A stretch of 64,000 nucleotides of DNA from Diabrotica undecimpunctata (GCF_040954645.1 NC_092803.1:62548484-62612483), one strand, 5' to 3'. Positions 22,695-33,964 are shown, counted from the stretch's first letter. The notes: generated by a model not told the origin, from the letters alone. Numbers and translations: made by a program.

Positions 22695-24157
22695 ATGCTA
22701 TTTAAATTGTATTATATTGCTTATTTAAAAAAATTTCTGTCTATATTTATTAAATGATCTAATCTCCAATTAATCACAATAAATCAGCATTAATTATTTA
22801 CAATCTCAGGCTATTTAACTTGTACTATTTACCTTTGATCGTGGATTCAAAATATTTTCCAATTGGCATCCTAATTGGGATAGGTAATATGACCTGAATA
22901 AAATACATAGAATTTCAACTGAACTATATGTGAGATGTCCTTTATTTTAATGAAATTTTATATAACAATCAATCCTGTAATATTTGCAATATACTAACTT
23001 TAAATATATGAGAAGTTGTTTTCTATCATGGACCCAAATGTTATTTTACATTGATTTTTAATATGTGTTATAACTAAGCTCTTTTTATAATTATTTTTTT
23101 TAAATGATCGCAAAATTTACTGTCTCTATTATTTATTCAATTTATTTAATTAATAAATGAAAACCACACTCCTGCTCTAATGAAAATTGACTGACCTTTC
23201 TTTCTCTGCCGTTGCAATTCTATGGCCACGCCACAAAAAAAATCCTTTCTCTGCTTCTGCTCCTATTGTGATCCAGGTGACGTACACCTTTCTCCTATCT
23301 GTCCTTGTATCTGCAACCCAACAACTCGTGTTAGTCTATGCAGCCTCCTTTTGAGCCAATCTCCGCGCCTGTTTATAACTCCAAATGTTTCCGGCTTCGT
23401 CTGATATTAATATTCTTATACCCTTTGGTTTTTCTATCTCTCTGTACCCCGTTTCTCACACTGGTCAGCTTTTACACAGCAAATAAACACACATGGTAAA
23501 TTACGTCTTCGGGACTTCAAACAAACACAAATCACAAAGCTCCTTCCTTCTTGGACGACGAAAACTGACTAACTAACTTTTTTCCTCTCTCCTATCTCAT
23601 AGCCAAAACCACCACCTCCTTGCATTCAAAAATTGACCAATAAAAATCATCCACCTCTGTGACGTATATCGTTACCAACCAACTCTCTCTATAAAACGTC
23701 ATTCGGGTAATTCCAGAAAACAACATTCTTTAATTATTCTAACTAAATCTATCTGCTTTACAAATATTTCTTACTAATAGCTACAAACGATACCTGTTTC
23801 TCAATTCAATGTCTTTTGTTAATAAACTTTTACCGATATAATCTTTCGTTGAGAAAAACCACCGCAAATCCCGGTCTATTGTTTAAACACTTTCTATATA
23901 CCCTTTTATTCCGGGTAAATCCATTCCACAATAACCGACTTATTTAAATTTCTTATCGATAATATTTGAAAGTCTTGTCTCTGAGGCCTAATGAACAATT
24001 CTGCGAACAACTTAAAATACATATTTTGTCTTATACAGGATGTTTGAAAATTTATATGCCCGTGTCTTTATAAAATATCAATAATTTTAATTTTTATTTA
24101 AGTAATAACATTTGTATATCGGTTTTTTATTGCTTATGGACATTCAAAAGTACAACA
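22691..24157 (-). mobile_element. Putative 3' LTR of the Gypsy element
   Basis: On the minus strand it starts TGTTGTACTT right after a purine-rich tract (24,171-24,158) and ends GCATAACA at the (TA)n, a TG...CA unit of 1,467 bp. An AATAAA-type signal lies near its end (about 22,760). The position immediately downstream of the Gypsy pol stop fits a 3' LTR. No second copy (5' LTR) is in the window, so the length is inferred from the ends only. It is not similar to the neighbouring solo LTR except for the first seven bases. Confidence 0.6.
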
Positions 24158-24171
24158 AATCCCCGCCTTTG
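24158..24171 (-). other. Candidate polypurine tract
   Basis: The minus strand reads CAAAGGCGGGGATT just before the TG that opens the putative 3' LTR. A purine tract here primes plus-strand DNA synthesis in LTR retrotransposons. It is 130 bp downstream of the pol stop. Confidence 0.55.
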
Positions 24172-24303
24172 TAATCGATAAAATTTATCAATCTATGCAA
24201 CTAAATTTTCTCGAGGCAAACTAAAACGCACTTGCTGTATGCTAGCTGTACTTATGCTACGTATTATCCTATCCTACTATCTACATTATACAAATTTAAA
24301 TCT

Positions 24304-26754
24304 TCATTCGTGATATTTATATACATCATGGATATTATAAATACCTCTGATCTTTTCAGAATCCATATGTTTCAACTCATAGCTGTTTACTCCATCTTCG
24401 TTGTTTACTATGTATGGCCCTTCGAAAACAGGCATCAATTTTGCGCAAATACCGCTCTGAAGATTTGACACTCTTAATGCTCTTACCATTACTTTGTCAC
24501 CCTTTTGGAAAGTTACTGGTCTTCGTTTCCTATTATGACCCTGTCTCTGGATGTATTTCTCATTGCTTCTTCTTAATCTCCTCAGAACCGTTTCTATAAC
24601 CTGTTGATACTCTCTTTGTTCTGGATCTTCCCACGGTCTTATCGGCATGACGCCTTTCATGATGTATTCTGGTGTTTCTTTCGTTACTGTACTTGGCATG
24701 TAATTTAGGTACATCTCTATTTCTCCCAATTTTCTGTCCCATCGCCGATGTTGACCATCCGTTGCAATGCGAAGAAATTTCGTTACCTCTTGTATAAATC
24801 GCTCAGAAGGATTACTTTGGGGATGCCTGATGCTTACAAAGTTCGTCTCGATTCCCCGTTCTCTAAGCTGTCCCTTGAAACGATCATTTCGGAAGTACGT
24901 TGCATTGTCTAGTAAAATTTTTCTTGGGGTTTCTACCGTAGCGATGAAATTGTCTATTTTTCTCAATATTTCTTCCCCTTTTGTGGTGCGGCAACTATAT
25001 AATTTCACGTATTTTGAGAACACATCCACCATCACCAGAATATGCTTGTTCCTTTGCGTGGTCACAATTAGATCGCTTAACATGTCGATGGCTATAATGT
25101 CCAGGTTGTTCCGGGATACAATGCTCTTTGCAATATTTTCGTTTTTAAAATTCCTGCTCTTGTATTTCTGGCATACTTCGCATTTCTGTGTGATCTCTTT
25201 TGCAATGCGGTAATCTTGTCGACTGATGTAGTTTTCCCTAAACACAAGCCATACCTTTCTACTGCCAATATGTCCATTTTCCTCGTGTAGTTTCTTTATG
25301 ATTCTTTCTGCCAATGTCGGTGTCACTAAATATAATTCCTTTCCGTCTATTCTCTTAAAAAATATCTCGTTTTCTAGCTCTGCTCTTCTCTTTTCTCTTT
25401 CTTCTAGGCCTTCCTGGTCGGTCCTTATCTCATTTAACGAAAATATCCCTTCGTCTTGTGTCAATATATTCAATCCCACATGTAATGTAATTGTCTCCTT
25501 TTTTCCTGTATCTTCGTCCCGTGTTAAAGCGTCAGCTATTATGTTGTCTTTCCCTTTGATGTATCGAAATTGGAAATCATACTCTTGTAAGAGCAGAATG
25601 CCTTTGTGTATTCTGTTATTTACCAATCGATTCTTCATGATGTGTATCAATGCTGCATGATCCGTTTCGATGGTGAATTTAGCTCCCAATAAGTAAAACC
25701 TTAATTTGTTTACGCAAAATAGTACACTGGCGAATTCCAACTCGGTGACACTGTATTTTCTCTCATGTGTTTTAGTCACTCGAGATATAAAACCTATCGG
25801 AACCTCTTGGCCGTTTTGTATTTGCGACAACACTCCTGCAAATTTCTGTATCGACGCATCCGTACGGAGTATAAACGGCAAATTGTAAATAGGGTGATAT
25901 ATTTTCGTTCCTTTAGCAAATTCTTGTTTCAATATTTTGAAAGCTTCCTTCTGTTCTTCTTTCCAATTCCATTTTGTCCCTGTCTTTAACAATTTTATTA
26001 AAGGAAATTCTTTTTGGCTTAAATCGGGAATTAATTTCTTGAAATAATTTATCGTACCGAGAAACCCTATGTATGTTTTTAGATTTGTTGGTCTTGGGTA
26101 TTCGTCGATGAGCTTTACTCTGTCCTCGGCTAGACTTACAGTTTCGGTGTCAAGTTTGAAACCCAAATAAATTACTTCCTTGTGAAAAAATTGACATTTT
26201 TCAATGTTTAGTTTTAATCCCGCTGTGTCCAATTCTTTCAAAATTATTTTGATATGTTCCACATGACTCTGCATATCTTGTGAAAAAATTAATAAATCGT
26301 CGATGTAATGGACGATGAACTCTTCATGGTGATTCAAAATGGTATGCAAAGCTCGTACAAGTGCTGCACAGGCGCTTTGTAATCCAAACGGAACTACCTT
26401 AAATCGGTATACTATACCATCAATTGAAAAGGCAGTGTAGTTTCTACACTTTTCAGCCAAAGGTATTAACCAAAAACTATGCTTTAGATCAATTTTTGAG
26501 AAAATATGTGATCCCGTGATTCTTCCAAAAATGGCCTCGATATTTAACGGTGATTCATATTGTGATACTGTGTGTTGGTTGATATTTCGGGCATCTAAAC
26601 AGAGTCTTAACTCTCCACTGCTCTTCTTCACTATCACAATTGGGTTAATATAGGGTGAGTCACATCTCTCAATGATTTGATCTTCCAACATTTTTTTGAT
26701 TTCTTGCTTTACTTCTTGCCGATACTTATAAGGAATTGGATAAGTCTTCGATCG

Positions 26755-26757
<3 letters not shown>
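24304..26757 (-). CDS. pol: Gypsy (Ty3-type) pol: RT, RNase H, integrase; 5' truncated
   Basis: About 818 codons without a stop. Order: RT (RLCLDARNINQHTV, YTAFSIDGIVYRFKVVPFGL, catalytic YIDDLLIFS), connection and RNase H (FILRTDAS, YSVTELEFASV, TIETDHAAL, DNIIADALTR), zinc-binding H2C2 (HEENGHIG ... CEVCQKYK), integrase core (IAIDMLSDL, ILLDNATYF, HPQSNPSERF: the D, D and E residues), and a C-terminal KGDKVMVR ... FEGPYIV GPY/F-like module. All catalytic residues are present. The frame enters from a (TA)n tract that would encode Ile-Tyr repeats, so the true N-terminus, protease and gag are lost: the RT begins only at RSKTYPIP. A possible polypurine tract and LTR follow. It is the longest intact coding region in the window, so the insertion is relatively young, but no 5' LTR exists here and it cannot be complete. 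Confidence 0.9.

Positions 26758-26838
<81 letters not shown>
26758..26838. repeat. (TA)n between SINE 3' end and Gypsy RT
   Basis: About 80 bp of TA repeats. On the minus strand it directly follows the 3' end of the SINE (ending AAAATACCGG) and precedes truncated Gypsy RT. It could be the SINE tail, the Gypsy target, or both. Confidence 0.9.
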
Positions 26839-26840
<2 letters not shown>

Positions 26841-27112
26841 GGTATTTTACGGCCCCTCGCCCATCCGGTAGCGATCTATGGAGGAGTATCACTGAGCCGC
26901 AAGCCCTTATCTCTTGCCGTACTGCTCCACCATAGGCCGATCAGACACCAGCATATTCTAGTCTAAGCCGCAGATTCATTTAGAATTTTAAACTGCTGCG
27001 TTAGCCTTTTTGTTTTCTGTACACCTAGCTGGGAATCGAACCACTGAACCACTCGCAGTGAAGCGAATGAGAACCGGCCGCCCAGCCCGCTTGGCTATCT
27101 GACCGACAGATG
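26839..27112 (-). mobile_element. tRNA-derived SINE
   Basis: On the minus strand the head has an A box ATAGCCAAGCGGGCTGG (about 27,101-27,085) and a B box GTGGTTCGATTCCCAGC (about 27,042-27,026), about 45 bases apart as in tRNA genes. The body continues through GGAGCAGTACGGC and ends GGGCCGTAAAATACCGG directly at a (TA)n tract, which serves as the variable tail. The head alone would look like a tRNA but the anticodon arm does not fold well. Internal pol III promoter; no coding capacity. Confidence 0.7.
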
Positions 27113-27490
27113 CTAGATAACTAACGAGCTCTGACGTCCGAGTGTTTGCCGGTATAAGCAATTCACCATTTACTGGCCAACGGCTTAGAACGGATGAGCT
27201 AGTAAGTGAAAGGACACTCTGTTGTCCTGAGACTGAGAAATTGGTCTCGAAGGCGGAAGAACCAAGAAAGTGGTCAACGGCATCAGAATGCAGAAGGCAA
27301 CGAGAAACCACTGCATTAAAGGTCCATGATGACATGTCTAGTATAATTTTTAATGGCTAGCACTATTTGCGCAAGAGACATTATTGATTATGGTAATCGG
27401 AGACCAAAATCCGGCAGGGGAGGACAACCATCAGAACGGAAGGCCTCCTCGGTCGTCAACATGCGAAACCCTTGCGCAAAAAACAAAAAA
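27113..27490 (+). other. Probable 5' leader of the RTE-like element at 27.5 kb
   Basis: Sequence of balanced base composition, unlike the surrounding AT-rich DNA, runs directly into the endonuclease ORF. A minus-strand frame (26,988-27,335) crosses both this leader and the SINE and is taken as chance. Confidence 0.5.
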
Positions 27491-28300
27491 AAAATACTCA
27501 ACCCTCTCAGATCAAAATAGCTACCTGGAATGTAAAAAGTATGTATCAGCCTGGAAAATTACATAGTGTTATTAAAGAGAAAAAAAGGGCTAAATATAGA
27601 TATACTTGGGGTAAGCGATGTACAATGGTGAGGGAATGGAGAGATATCAATAAATAACCACAATATTTATTACACCAGAGGAGACAAAACTGATCATCGA
27701 TACGGAGTAGCTTTCATCATAAGCAACACTATTAGAAAATTAAAGCTAGGTGTAATTCAAATCTCAGAAAGAATAATAATGCTAAAAATTCAAGCACGGA
27801 ACTGTAATATTAATATGATCCAAGTATATGCTCCCACAGCTGATCATACCGAAGATAAGATCGTAAAGTTTTATTCAGAATTGCACAATACAATCAAGTT
27901 AACAAAATCTAGAGATATTACTTACATTTTAGGAGACTTTAACGCAAAAATTGGAGTAGGTACAGTTGAAAATATAGTTGGAGAGTTCGGATTAGGAACT
28001 AGAAATGAGAGAGGAGAAAGGCTCATAGAATTCTGCCAAGAAAAGAATATGTTAATTGCCAATACTTGGTTTCAGCTTCCTAAGAGAAGACTATATACAT
28101 GGACGTCTCCTTCAGATACAGAAAACGACATTGTCAGAAACCAGATAGACTTTATACCCGTAAATAGCAAATATAAAAACTCGATAACCTCATTTAAAAC
28201 TTATCCTGGAGCAGATGTAAATCAGACCACAATCCGTTGGTGGACACGTGAAAATAAAATTAAAAGAATTGAACTCAGAAAACAACAAAAAAAATTAATG
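27491..28300 (+). pseudogene. RTE-like endonuclease domain
   Basis: Reading across a stop at 27,565 and one frame change gives KIATWNVKSMYQPGKL (the N of the W-N motif binds metal), then NHNIYYTRGDKTDHRYGVAF around 27,660-27,715, MIQVYAPTADHTEDKIV, ITYILGDFNAKIG (G-D-F-N-A active-site block), IEFCQEKNMLIANTWF, RLYTWTSPS, and NQIDFIPVNSKYKNSI. This is the complete AP-like endonuclease of the type annotated in insects as 'craniofacial development protein 2-like'. The final S-D-H-x-P motif is damaged: after YPGADVN the frame is lost. It cleaves target DNA during retrotransposition. It is followed by an A-rich linker and an RT block of possibly the same element. Confidence 0.85.
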
Positions 28301-29289
28301 TAAGAATGCCAAAAAAAAACGAAGAAATAAAAAACGAATTAAAAAATAATGTGAACGTTAATATGCAAAAAAATTAACTGATAACAAACAAATTATGGAT
28401 GTAAATAAAAACAGGTATAATATAAAAAACACATTACTGAATCCAGCTCAAGAAAGTTTGATACAACCTAGGTCAGAGGCTAAAACACAGTGGATGACAG
28501 AAGAAATACTATTACAGATGAGAGAAAGAAGGAAATATAAAAGAAAAGATATATATAAAAAAAAATCAAAACAGCTAAGGAAATCTATTTGGTGAAACAA
28601 TGTAAAGAGCTAGAAGAACTAGAAACAAAATATGATATGAGAAATCTGCACAAAAAAATAAGAGAAGTAACTGGAATAATAGACAGCAAGGACACATAAA
28701 AGACAAAAAAGGAGTACTACTAATAGATTTACCAGAGAAATTAAGACGATGGGAGGAGTAGGTTAGAGAATTTTTCCAAGATGAAAGATTTTTCAAGATA
28801 GTGGAAGACGATAACTTGGAAGTATTGGCAAATTTATCCAGCACGGTGTACGATACGGGAATAATAACACAAGAGTGGCCGAAGTCAGCATTTATAATCA
28901 TCCCTTAAAACAAGCAGCAAAAGAGTGCTCTGATTATCGAACACTAAGCCTCATGAGTCATACTTTAAAAGTACTGCTGAAAGTAATACATAAGAGAATA
29001 TAAGAAAGCTATAGGAGGATATTAGCGAGACGCAGTTCGGGTTCCGAAATGGAATGGGTACTCGAGAAGGACTATTTGCCATCAACATATTGATTCAGCG
29101 ATGTTAGAATGTAAACGTTAAAGCTTTAGATAAAGTAAGACATGAAAAACTAATATCAATACTTATGAACAAGCGCATTGACAGTAAAATCATAAATATT
29201 GTGCAAACCTTATATTGGAACCAAAGTGCCATAGTTCAAATTGATGTCCATGAAAGATTATTACAAACAGATTTACAATTAAATTTGAC
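28301..29289 (+). pseudogene. RTE-like linker and first reverse transcriptase segment
   Basis: The linker reads KTQWMTEEILLQMRERRKYK at 28,478-28,537, followed by lysine-rich sequence. From about 28,925 the RT fingers/palm are readable with indels: CSDYRTLSLMSHTLKVLLKV, then a shifted frame with QFGFRNGMGTREGLFAINIL, then DKVRHEKLISILMNKRID. At about 29,290 the reading moves back to the equivalent of the QFGFR position in a different, better preserved RT, so this segment ends before its own YxDD motif. It probably belongs to the endonuclease upstream. Confidence 0.65.
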
Positions 29290-30390
29290 GGATATTAACC
29301 AGTAGATCAAGCCGGATTTAGAAAAGGGTACAGCATCTGTGACCATCTATATACTTTAAAAATCCTAATAGAAAAGACTAACGAATACAATTTTCCATTA
29401 TGTCTGGCTTTTATAGATTATGAAAAAGCTTTTGGTAGCGTAGAACTGTGGGCAATAGAAGAAGCATTAGTCAACAACCGGATCCATTCCAGGTACAGAA
29501 TATTAATACATAACATTTACGAACAAGCTGAAATGATAGTGACGTTGGGTAATAGAATCGAAATAAGACCAGTAAAAATCAACCGAGGAGTAAGACAAGG
29601 AGACACAATATCTCCAAAATTATTTACAGCTGCCGTAGAAAATATCTTTAAGTCAATAGACGGGGAAAATAAGGGAATCTTTATTATCGGAAGATACTTG
29701 AAGCATCTTAGATATGTAGATGATGTAGTACTAATAGTTCACACGTAGAATGCACTGAATACGATGATTGAGGACCTATACATAGAATCCCTAAAAAAAG
29801 GACTGAAAATGAATTTCAGCAAAAATAGACTAATGTCAAACACAGATGACAAACCTATGATAAATATCAAAGCGACAGAGATAGAACACGTAGATGAATA
29901 TACATATCTGGGTCAAAATATCAAGGTAAGCAAAGAAAATCAGACTACCAAAATAAGCAGACGTGTAAAAATGGAATGGGCAGCATTCGGAAGACTCTCA
30001 AACGTACTTAAAAATGAAAATATACCTCAAAGACTGCGAACCAAAGTATTTAATTTCTGTATCCTACCTGTACTTACATATGGAGCTCAAACCGGGACAT
30101 TCACTAAAATAAACATGGAGAAGATCAGAAAAACTCAGTGAGCTATGAAGCGACAGATGCTGGGTATCTGTCGCTATAACAAACATCTTACGGATGGCCG
30201 ATGGAATAAAAAAATCGGGAATTGGCCATATGAAGCCAAAAGACCACGAGGAAGACCGCAAATGCGATGGAGCGTCGATATTAAAAGAACTGCAGGGCCA
30301 ATGTTAAAACGTCTTACAAACAACAGAGAAGAATGGCGAGAATAAGGAGAGGCCTATATTCGGCAATCCGAATAGAGAAAAGGGCTTAAA
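29290..30390 (+). pseudogene. Second RTE-like reverse transcriptase, fused head to tail
   Basis: Starts with QAGFRKGYSICDHLYTLKIL, the same RT palm block already seen 240 bp upstream in another version, then LCLAFIDYEKAFGSVE, VKINRGVRQGDTISPKLF, LRYVDDVVLI (catalytic Y-V-D-D), GLKMNFSKNRLM, YTYLGQNIK, FCILPVLTYGAQT, and the C-terminal block MKRQMLGICRYN ... KRPRGRPQMRWSVDIKR ... NNREEWRE. Isolated stops at 29,746 and 30,139 break an otherwise well kept frame. The end is marked by a short ATCT-rich tail near 30,395-30,410. Because the palm block is repeated, this is a different copy or family from the preceding RT. Confidence 0.85.
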
Positions 30391-30419
30391 AAATCTATTA
30401 TCTATCTATTTAGGATTAA

Positions 30420-31420
30420 TTTGTAGATTATGTACTTTACGTCATTGATTTTGTAAAGCTGTATACCATTCATTGTGATGGGCACGTATCTCTTTCATTG
30501 TGAAGCTTACGTGTTTGAATTTGGCTTTATTTGCTTTTATTTTACATTTGTTTAGCCAAAAATCGATTTTGTTAAGAACATTTTGTAGGTTTTTTGTAGC
30601 AATGTCTACATTTTAAAATGGTGCTAATATTACAGTATCATCCGCGAATGTACCTACTTTCATTGAATGTACTGCTGGAAAATTTATGGTTTATAGTCGG
30701 TAAAGCGCAGGTCCAAGAACACTGCCTTAGAATATACGTGATTCGACTAATTACAAGTCAGTTCCTTCCTCTTGGGGTCTAACTAGATCTGTTAGTTAGA
30801 TAAGATTCTAGCACACTATATAATCTACGCGGTAAATCTCCTTCTTCTTCTAATGGCGCTGCAACCCTTTGTGAGTCTTGGCCTGCTTAACAATGTTCTT
30901 CCATTCTGCCCTGTCGGATACTTTCATTCGCCACTGCCCGATGTTCATGGTTTTAAGATCCCTCTCTACGTCGTCTATCCATCTTTTACGGGGCCTTCCT
31001 CTTGTTCTGTTTCCTTGGGGCTTCCATCCCTGGACTACTTTTACAGCTCGATTATCTGGCATTCTTTCTAGGTGACCAAGCCAGTTTAGTCTTTGTGACT
31101 TTACAAATCTGACAATATCTGCGCTCTGCATTAGTTCATCCAGCTCGTGGTTCATTTTAATTCTCCACGAACTATCGCTGCATTGGGTGGGTCCAAATAT
31201 CTTCCTTAGTATTTTGCGCTCAAATATTCTCAGTTGGTAAATACTACGCGGTAAATACTTTTTGATTATATAGAGTAGACCACTGTGCCAAACCTTAGCA
31301 AAAGCTCTACTTATATCCAGAAAGCCTGCGGCACAGTATCATCTATTTTTTTTATTGTTGTCGATTTGTTTTACAATTCTATGTACCTGTTGGATAGTGT
31401 TTGCTATGCCTTAAGGTAAA
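30420..31420 (-). pseudogene. Jockey-clade reverse transcriptase, interrupted by an insertion
   Basis: Minus-strand reading in two parts. 31,420-31,257: GIANTIQQVHRIVKQID, then GFLDISRAFAKVWHSGLLY and IIKKYLP. 30,837-30,420: RRLYSVLESYLTNRSS, GSVLGPALYRL, VGTFADDTVILAP (catalytic F-A-D-D), NLQNVLNKIDFWLNKCKIK and FTMKEIR. The two parts join exactly when the 30,838-31,243 insert and one copy of its target duplication are removed, restoring YLPRRLYS. F-A-D-D with G-S-V-L-G-P is typical of Jockey. Stops occur, and neither endonuclease nor 3' end is present. Confidence 0.85.
30838..31243 (-). mobile_element. Non-LTR 3' end inserted in Jockey RT, 13-bp TSD
   Basis: A 406-bp insert flanked by CTACGCGGTAAAT at 30,825-30,837 and 31,244-31,256. 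The minus strand encodes the C-terminus of another RTE-like ORF2: RIFERKILRKIFGPT, then (frame from 31,155) MNHELDELMQSADIVRFVKS, QRLNWLGHLERMPDNRAV, TRGRPRKRWIDDVERD, and a stop, followed by a short GAA-rich 3' end. The final 101 codons are intact. A relative is at 61,850-62,290 (same FERKILRKVFG block). Confidence 0.9.
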
Positions 31421-32788
31421 TATCATACTTGTAGATAAATAATTTTAATATATTTTATGCCATGCCCGTCCAACGTACCACTCGCATTAAACTTTGCATT
31501 TTTCCGAATAGTTTCTCCCCCTAACACAGGCCCTTTGTTTGCACAGCATGTCGATCTCCCACTAGTTATATCACATTCGGTGTAATATAGGTTAATTTTT
31601 TTTTTTAATTATACCATCAAGTTTCCTTTTACCGTTTAACGCTATTCATAATGTCATCGTTAAAAACATGTAATTTTTTTAAAATTTCATAAAGATATTT
31701 TAAAGACCGTTCCTTGTCACTAGGTTATAAGCTTGTTTAAATATCTTTTCAGTCGACCGCCATTTATGATTAATTTTAACACCCTCAAATACATTGATTA
31801 ATGACTCCTATTAATGAATGATTTTCTATTAATGAACGATTTCATTATAGGCAACACAACATACATTGCTTGTATAAATTAATTTAACGCTCTGTGATTG
31901 GCAGTGACCTGTGGTGTAGGCAACCAAACATATACCTAATTATATTTCCTGTATACGCTGTAAGTACTGTCTGTCATTGTATGTCATTATTTATCGTTAA
32001 GTAAATAAAAATTTAAACTATAGTAGAAACCCTCAATTCAGAAGAGTGATATCATAGTTTAAACGTGGAATATCCTCAAATTTAAATGTACACAGCGGCC
32101 CTCGAAAACTGCCTGTTTTCTCGATTGCAATTTGCGTTTCCTCATAAGAAATTACAGAATATATAAAGTAGTATATTTATTTGTGCTTCTCTATAGAAAA
32201 ACTGACCAGGAGTTGTCGTACAGTGTAGCCAAATCTTGTTCACAAGTAGTAATTATGGTCATACAAAACCTGTATTCTTCCACGCAGCGATTATTACCGT
32301 CATAAAAATACAAAAAAACATGATTTTTTAAATAGTAAAAATTAAGCACAACATTGTAATGAAATAAATTTTATTTATATGTTCCGTTTCGTTACATATT
32401 TAAATTTATAAAATAAAAATCGATATTTTAAAACATTATTTTTCAATCGTTTGGCAATGTTGGAATTAGCGAGGAAATTCCGTTTACAATTCGGACGCAG
32501 ACATGCCATAAAAACTAGTTTTTATTATTTTTTCGCCGAAGGAATGGTTCTTTTACATGGGCGTTTCTATGGGTAATGTATTTTGTGAGTATATTTTATG
32601 TGATAAGTTGGTAAACTTATTGTTGTCAATACTGTTTTAACAATAATGTATTGTAGTATTGATAAAACGTGTTATTGATAATAAGAGTGTTATATTTTGT
32701 CGTTTTATAGTAAATTTTTAGTTATATTCTTATACAGAATTGTTAAAATTATTGTATATACAGTATATACACAGATTATTGAAATACA
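31421..32788. other. AT-rich DNA upstream of a transposase, nothing recognised
   Basis: No coding signal. It may include the 5' non-coding end of the DNA transposon whose transposase starts at 32,789, but no terminal inverted repeat was found. Confidence 0.45.
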
Positions 32789-33705
32789 ATGGACGAAAAA
32801 CCGAGTTGTTCCAAGAGAAGACAGCAAAATTCTGATGTTGATTCCAAAAATGAAAAGCCGCAAAAGAGACGGAAAATGTTAACGTCCGAGGGAAGGTAAT
32901 GAGACGAAACGTTTATGAAGGAATTGTCGGCAGAAAAATGGAATTAAATGTTAGCCAAGCGATCGACATTTGTAGCAGTTTAACAAAAGTATCTGTTAGC
33001 TGTATTTATCGTGTACTTAAAAATACATCGGAAAATAAAAAGCAAGAAAAAGGTAAAACTAGAGGTAGGAAAAGCATTGTTTTCGATGACGAGACAAGGA
33101 ATATTATACGTCGAAAAATTCATTCATTTTATTTTCGAAGTGAAATTCCAACACTGAAAAAAATTTCTCAAGAGCTCAAAAACGATGACTCTTTACCCAA
33201 GATATCTCATAGGGTGTTAATCAGAACCATGCGCGAAATGAACTTTCGATATGTAAAACGCAACAGAAAAAGTATGCTATTACAAAAAAATGAAATTATT
33301 CTATGGAGAAGAAAATATTTAGAAGAAATACGAAAAATTCGCAGCACTGGATGCAAAATATATTATTTGGATGAAACCTGGATTAACGAAGGTCATACAG
33401 TTGGAAAAGTTTGGCAACATTTAAATGTCAAAAGTAAACGCGAAGCATTTATAGAAGGCTGGTCTACAGGATTAAAAGCTCCATCAGGAAAGGGACGGCG
33501 TTTAATCATCACCCATATAGGAAGTGATACAGGGTTCTTTGATGATGGTTTGCTTCAATTTAAGTCAAAAAAAAAAACAGGTGATTATCATAAACAAATG
33601 ACTTCCGAAGTATTTGAGCGCTGGTTTAAGAGAATCCTACCAAAATTGGAATCTGGGTCTGTGGTTGTTATGGACAATGCGACAGAATTTTATTTTATTT
33701 TATAG
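32789..33705 (+). pseudogene. Tc1/mariner-superfamily (IS630-type) transposase, truncated
   Basis: A 36-codon frame (MDEKPSCSKRRQQNSDVD..., basic, NLS-like KPQKRRKM) starts at 32,789 and stops with TAA at 32,897-32,899, overlapping the ATG of the main frame by one base; one indel would join them. The main frame (268 codons) has a helix-turn-helix region (SQAIDICSSLTKVSVSCIYR), linker EMNFRYVKRNRKSM, first catalytic D in KIYYLDETWINEGHTVG, the family block GLKAPSGKGRRLIITHIGSD, and second D in GSVVVMDNAT. Immediately after, the sequence becomes T-rich and stops: the third acidic residue and C-terminus are missing. In the family a Y-H-S-like motif should follow MDNA. The two-part structure plus truncation make it inactive, though the core is otherwise well kept. 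Confidence 0.8.
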
Positions 33706-33964
33706 GATTTTATTTTGTTTTGTTTTATACTGTTTAAGTGTTTTGTTTATTTTATTTAATGGGACAGTATGGCTCTTGGCGAACACCCATTTAAAAAGTG
33801 ACGCGCCACAAGACATACCTCTCGGGTGGTGGGGAAACTGTCTTAAAATTTGTTTTAAAAAAAATTCATTGTGTAACTCTTTAAGGACGGGTCACGTCAA
33901 AAGACGTTTTAGCGTAACTTCCGCGACAGCCTGGTGGCATCAGTAAGCTTTCTGCAAAATTACT
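33706..33964. other. Spacer after truncated transposase
   Basis: T-rich sequence, then about 100 bp of balanced composition with no recognised motif. Confidence 0.4.

Noticed and set aside
21171..24157. The solo LTR and the Gypsy 3' LTR as the two LTRs of one element
   Set aside because: They share only the first seven bases (TGTTATG); the rest is unrelated, and they lie on the same side of pol.
24767..25660. Plus-strand ORFs of 148 and 120 codons
   Set aside because: Shadows of the Gypsy pol frame on the opposite strand.
26758..26966. Open frames encoding long Ile-Tyr repeats across (TA)n
   Set aside because: Any TA repeat is open in all frames; the Ile-Tyr stretch is a microsatellite translation, so the Gypsy gene was trimmed to start at 26,757.
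26988..27335. 115-codon minus-strand ORF
   Set aside because: It spans the SINE head and the leader of a retroelement on the other strand; no motif and no consistent origin.
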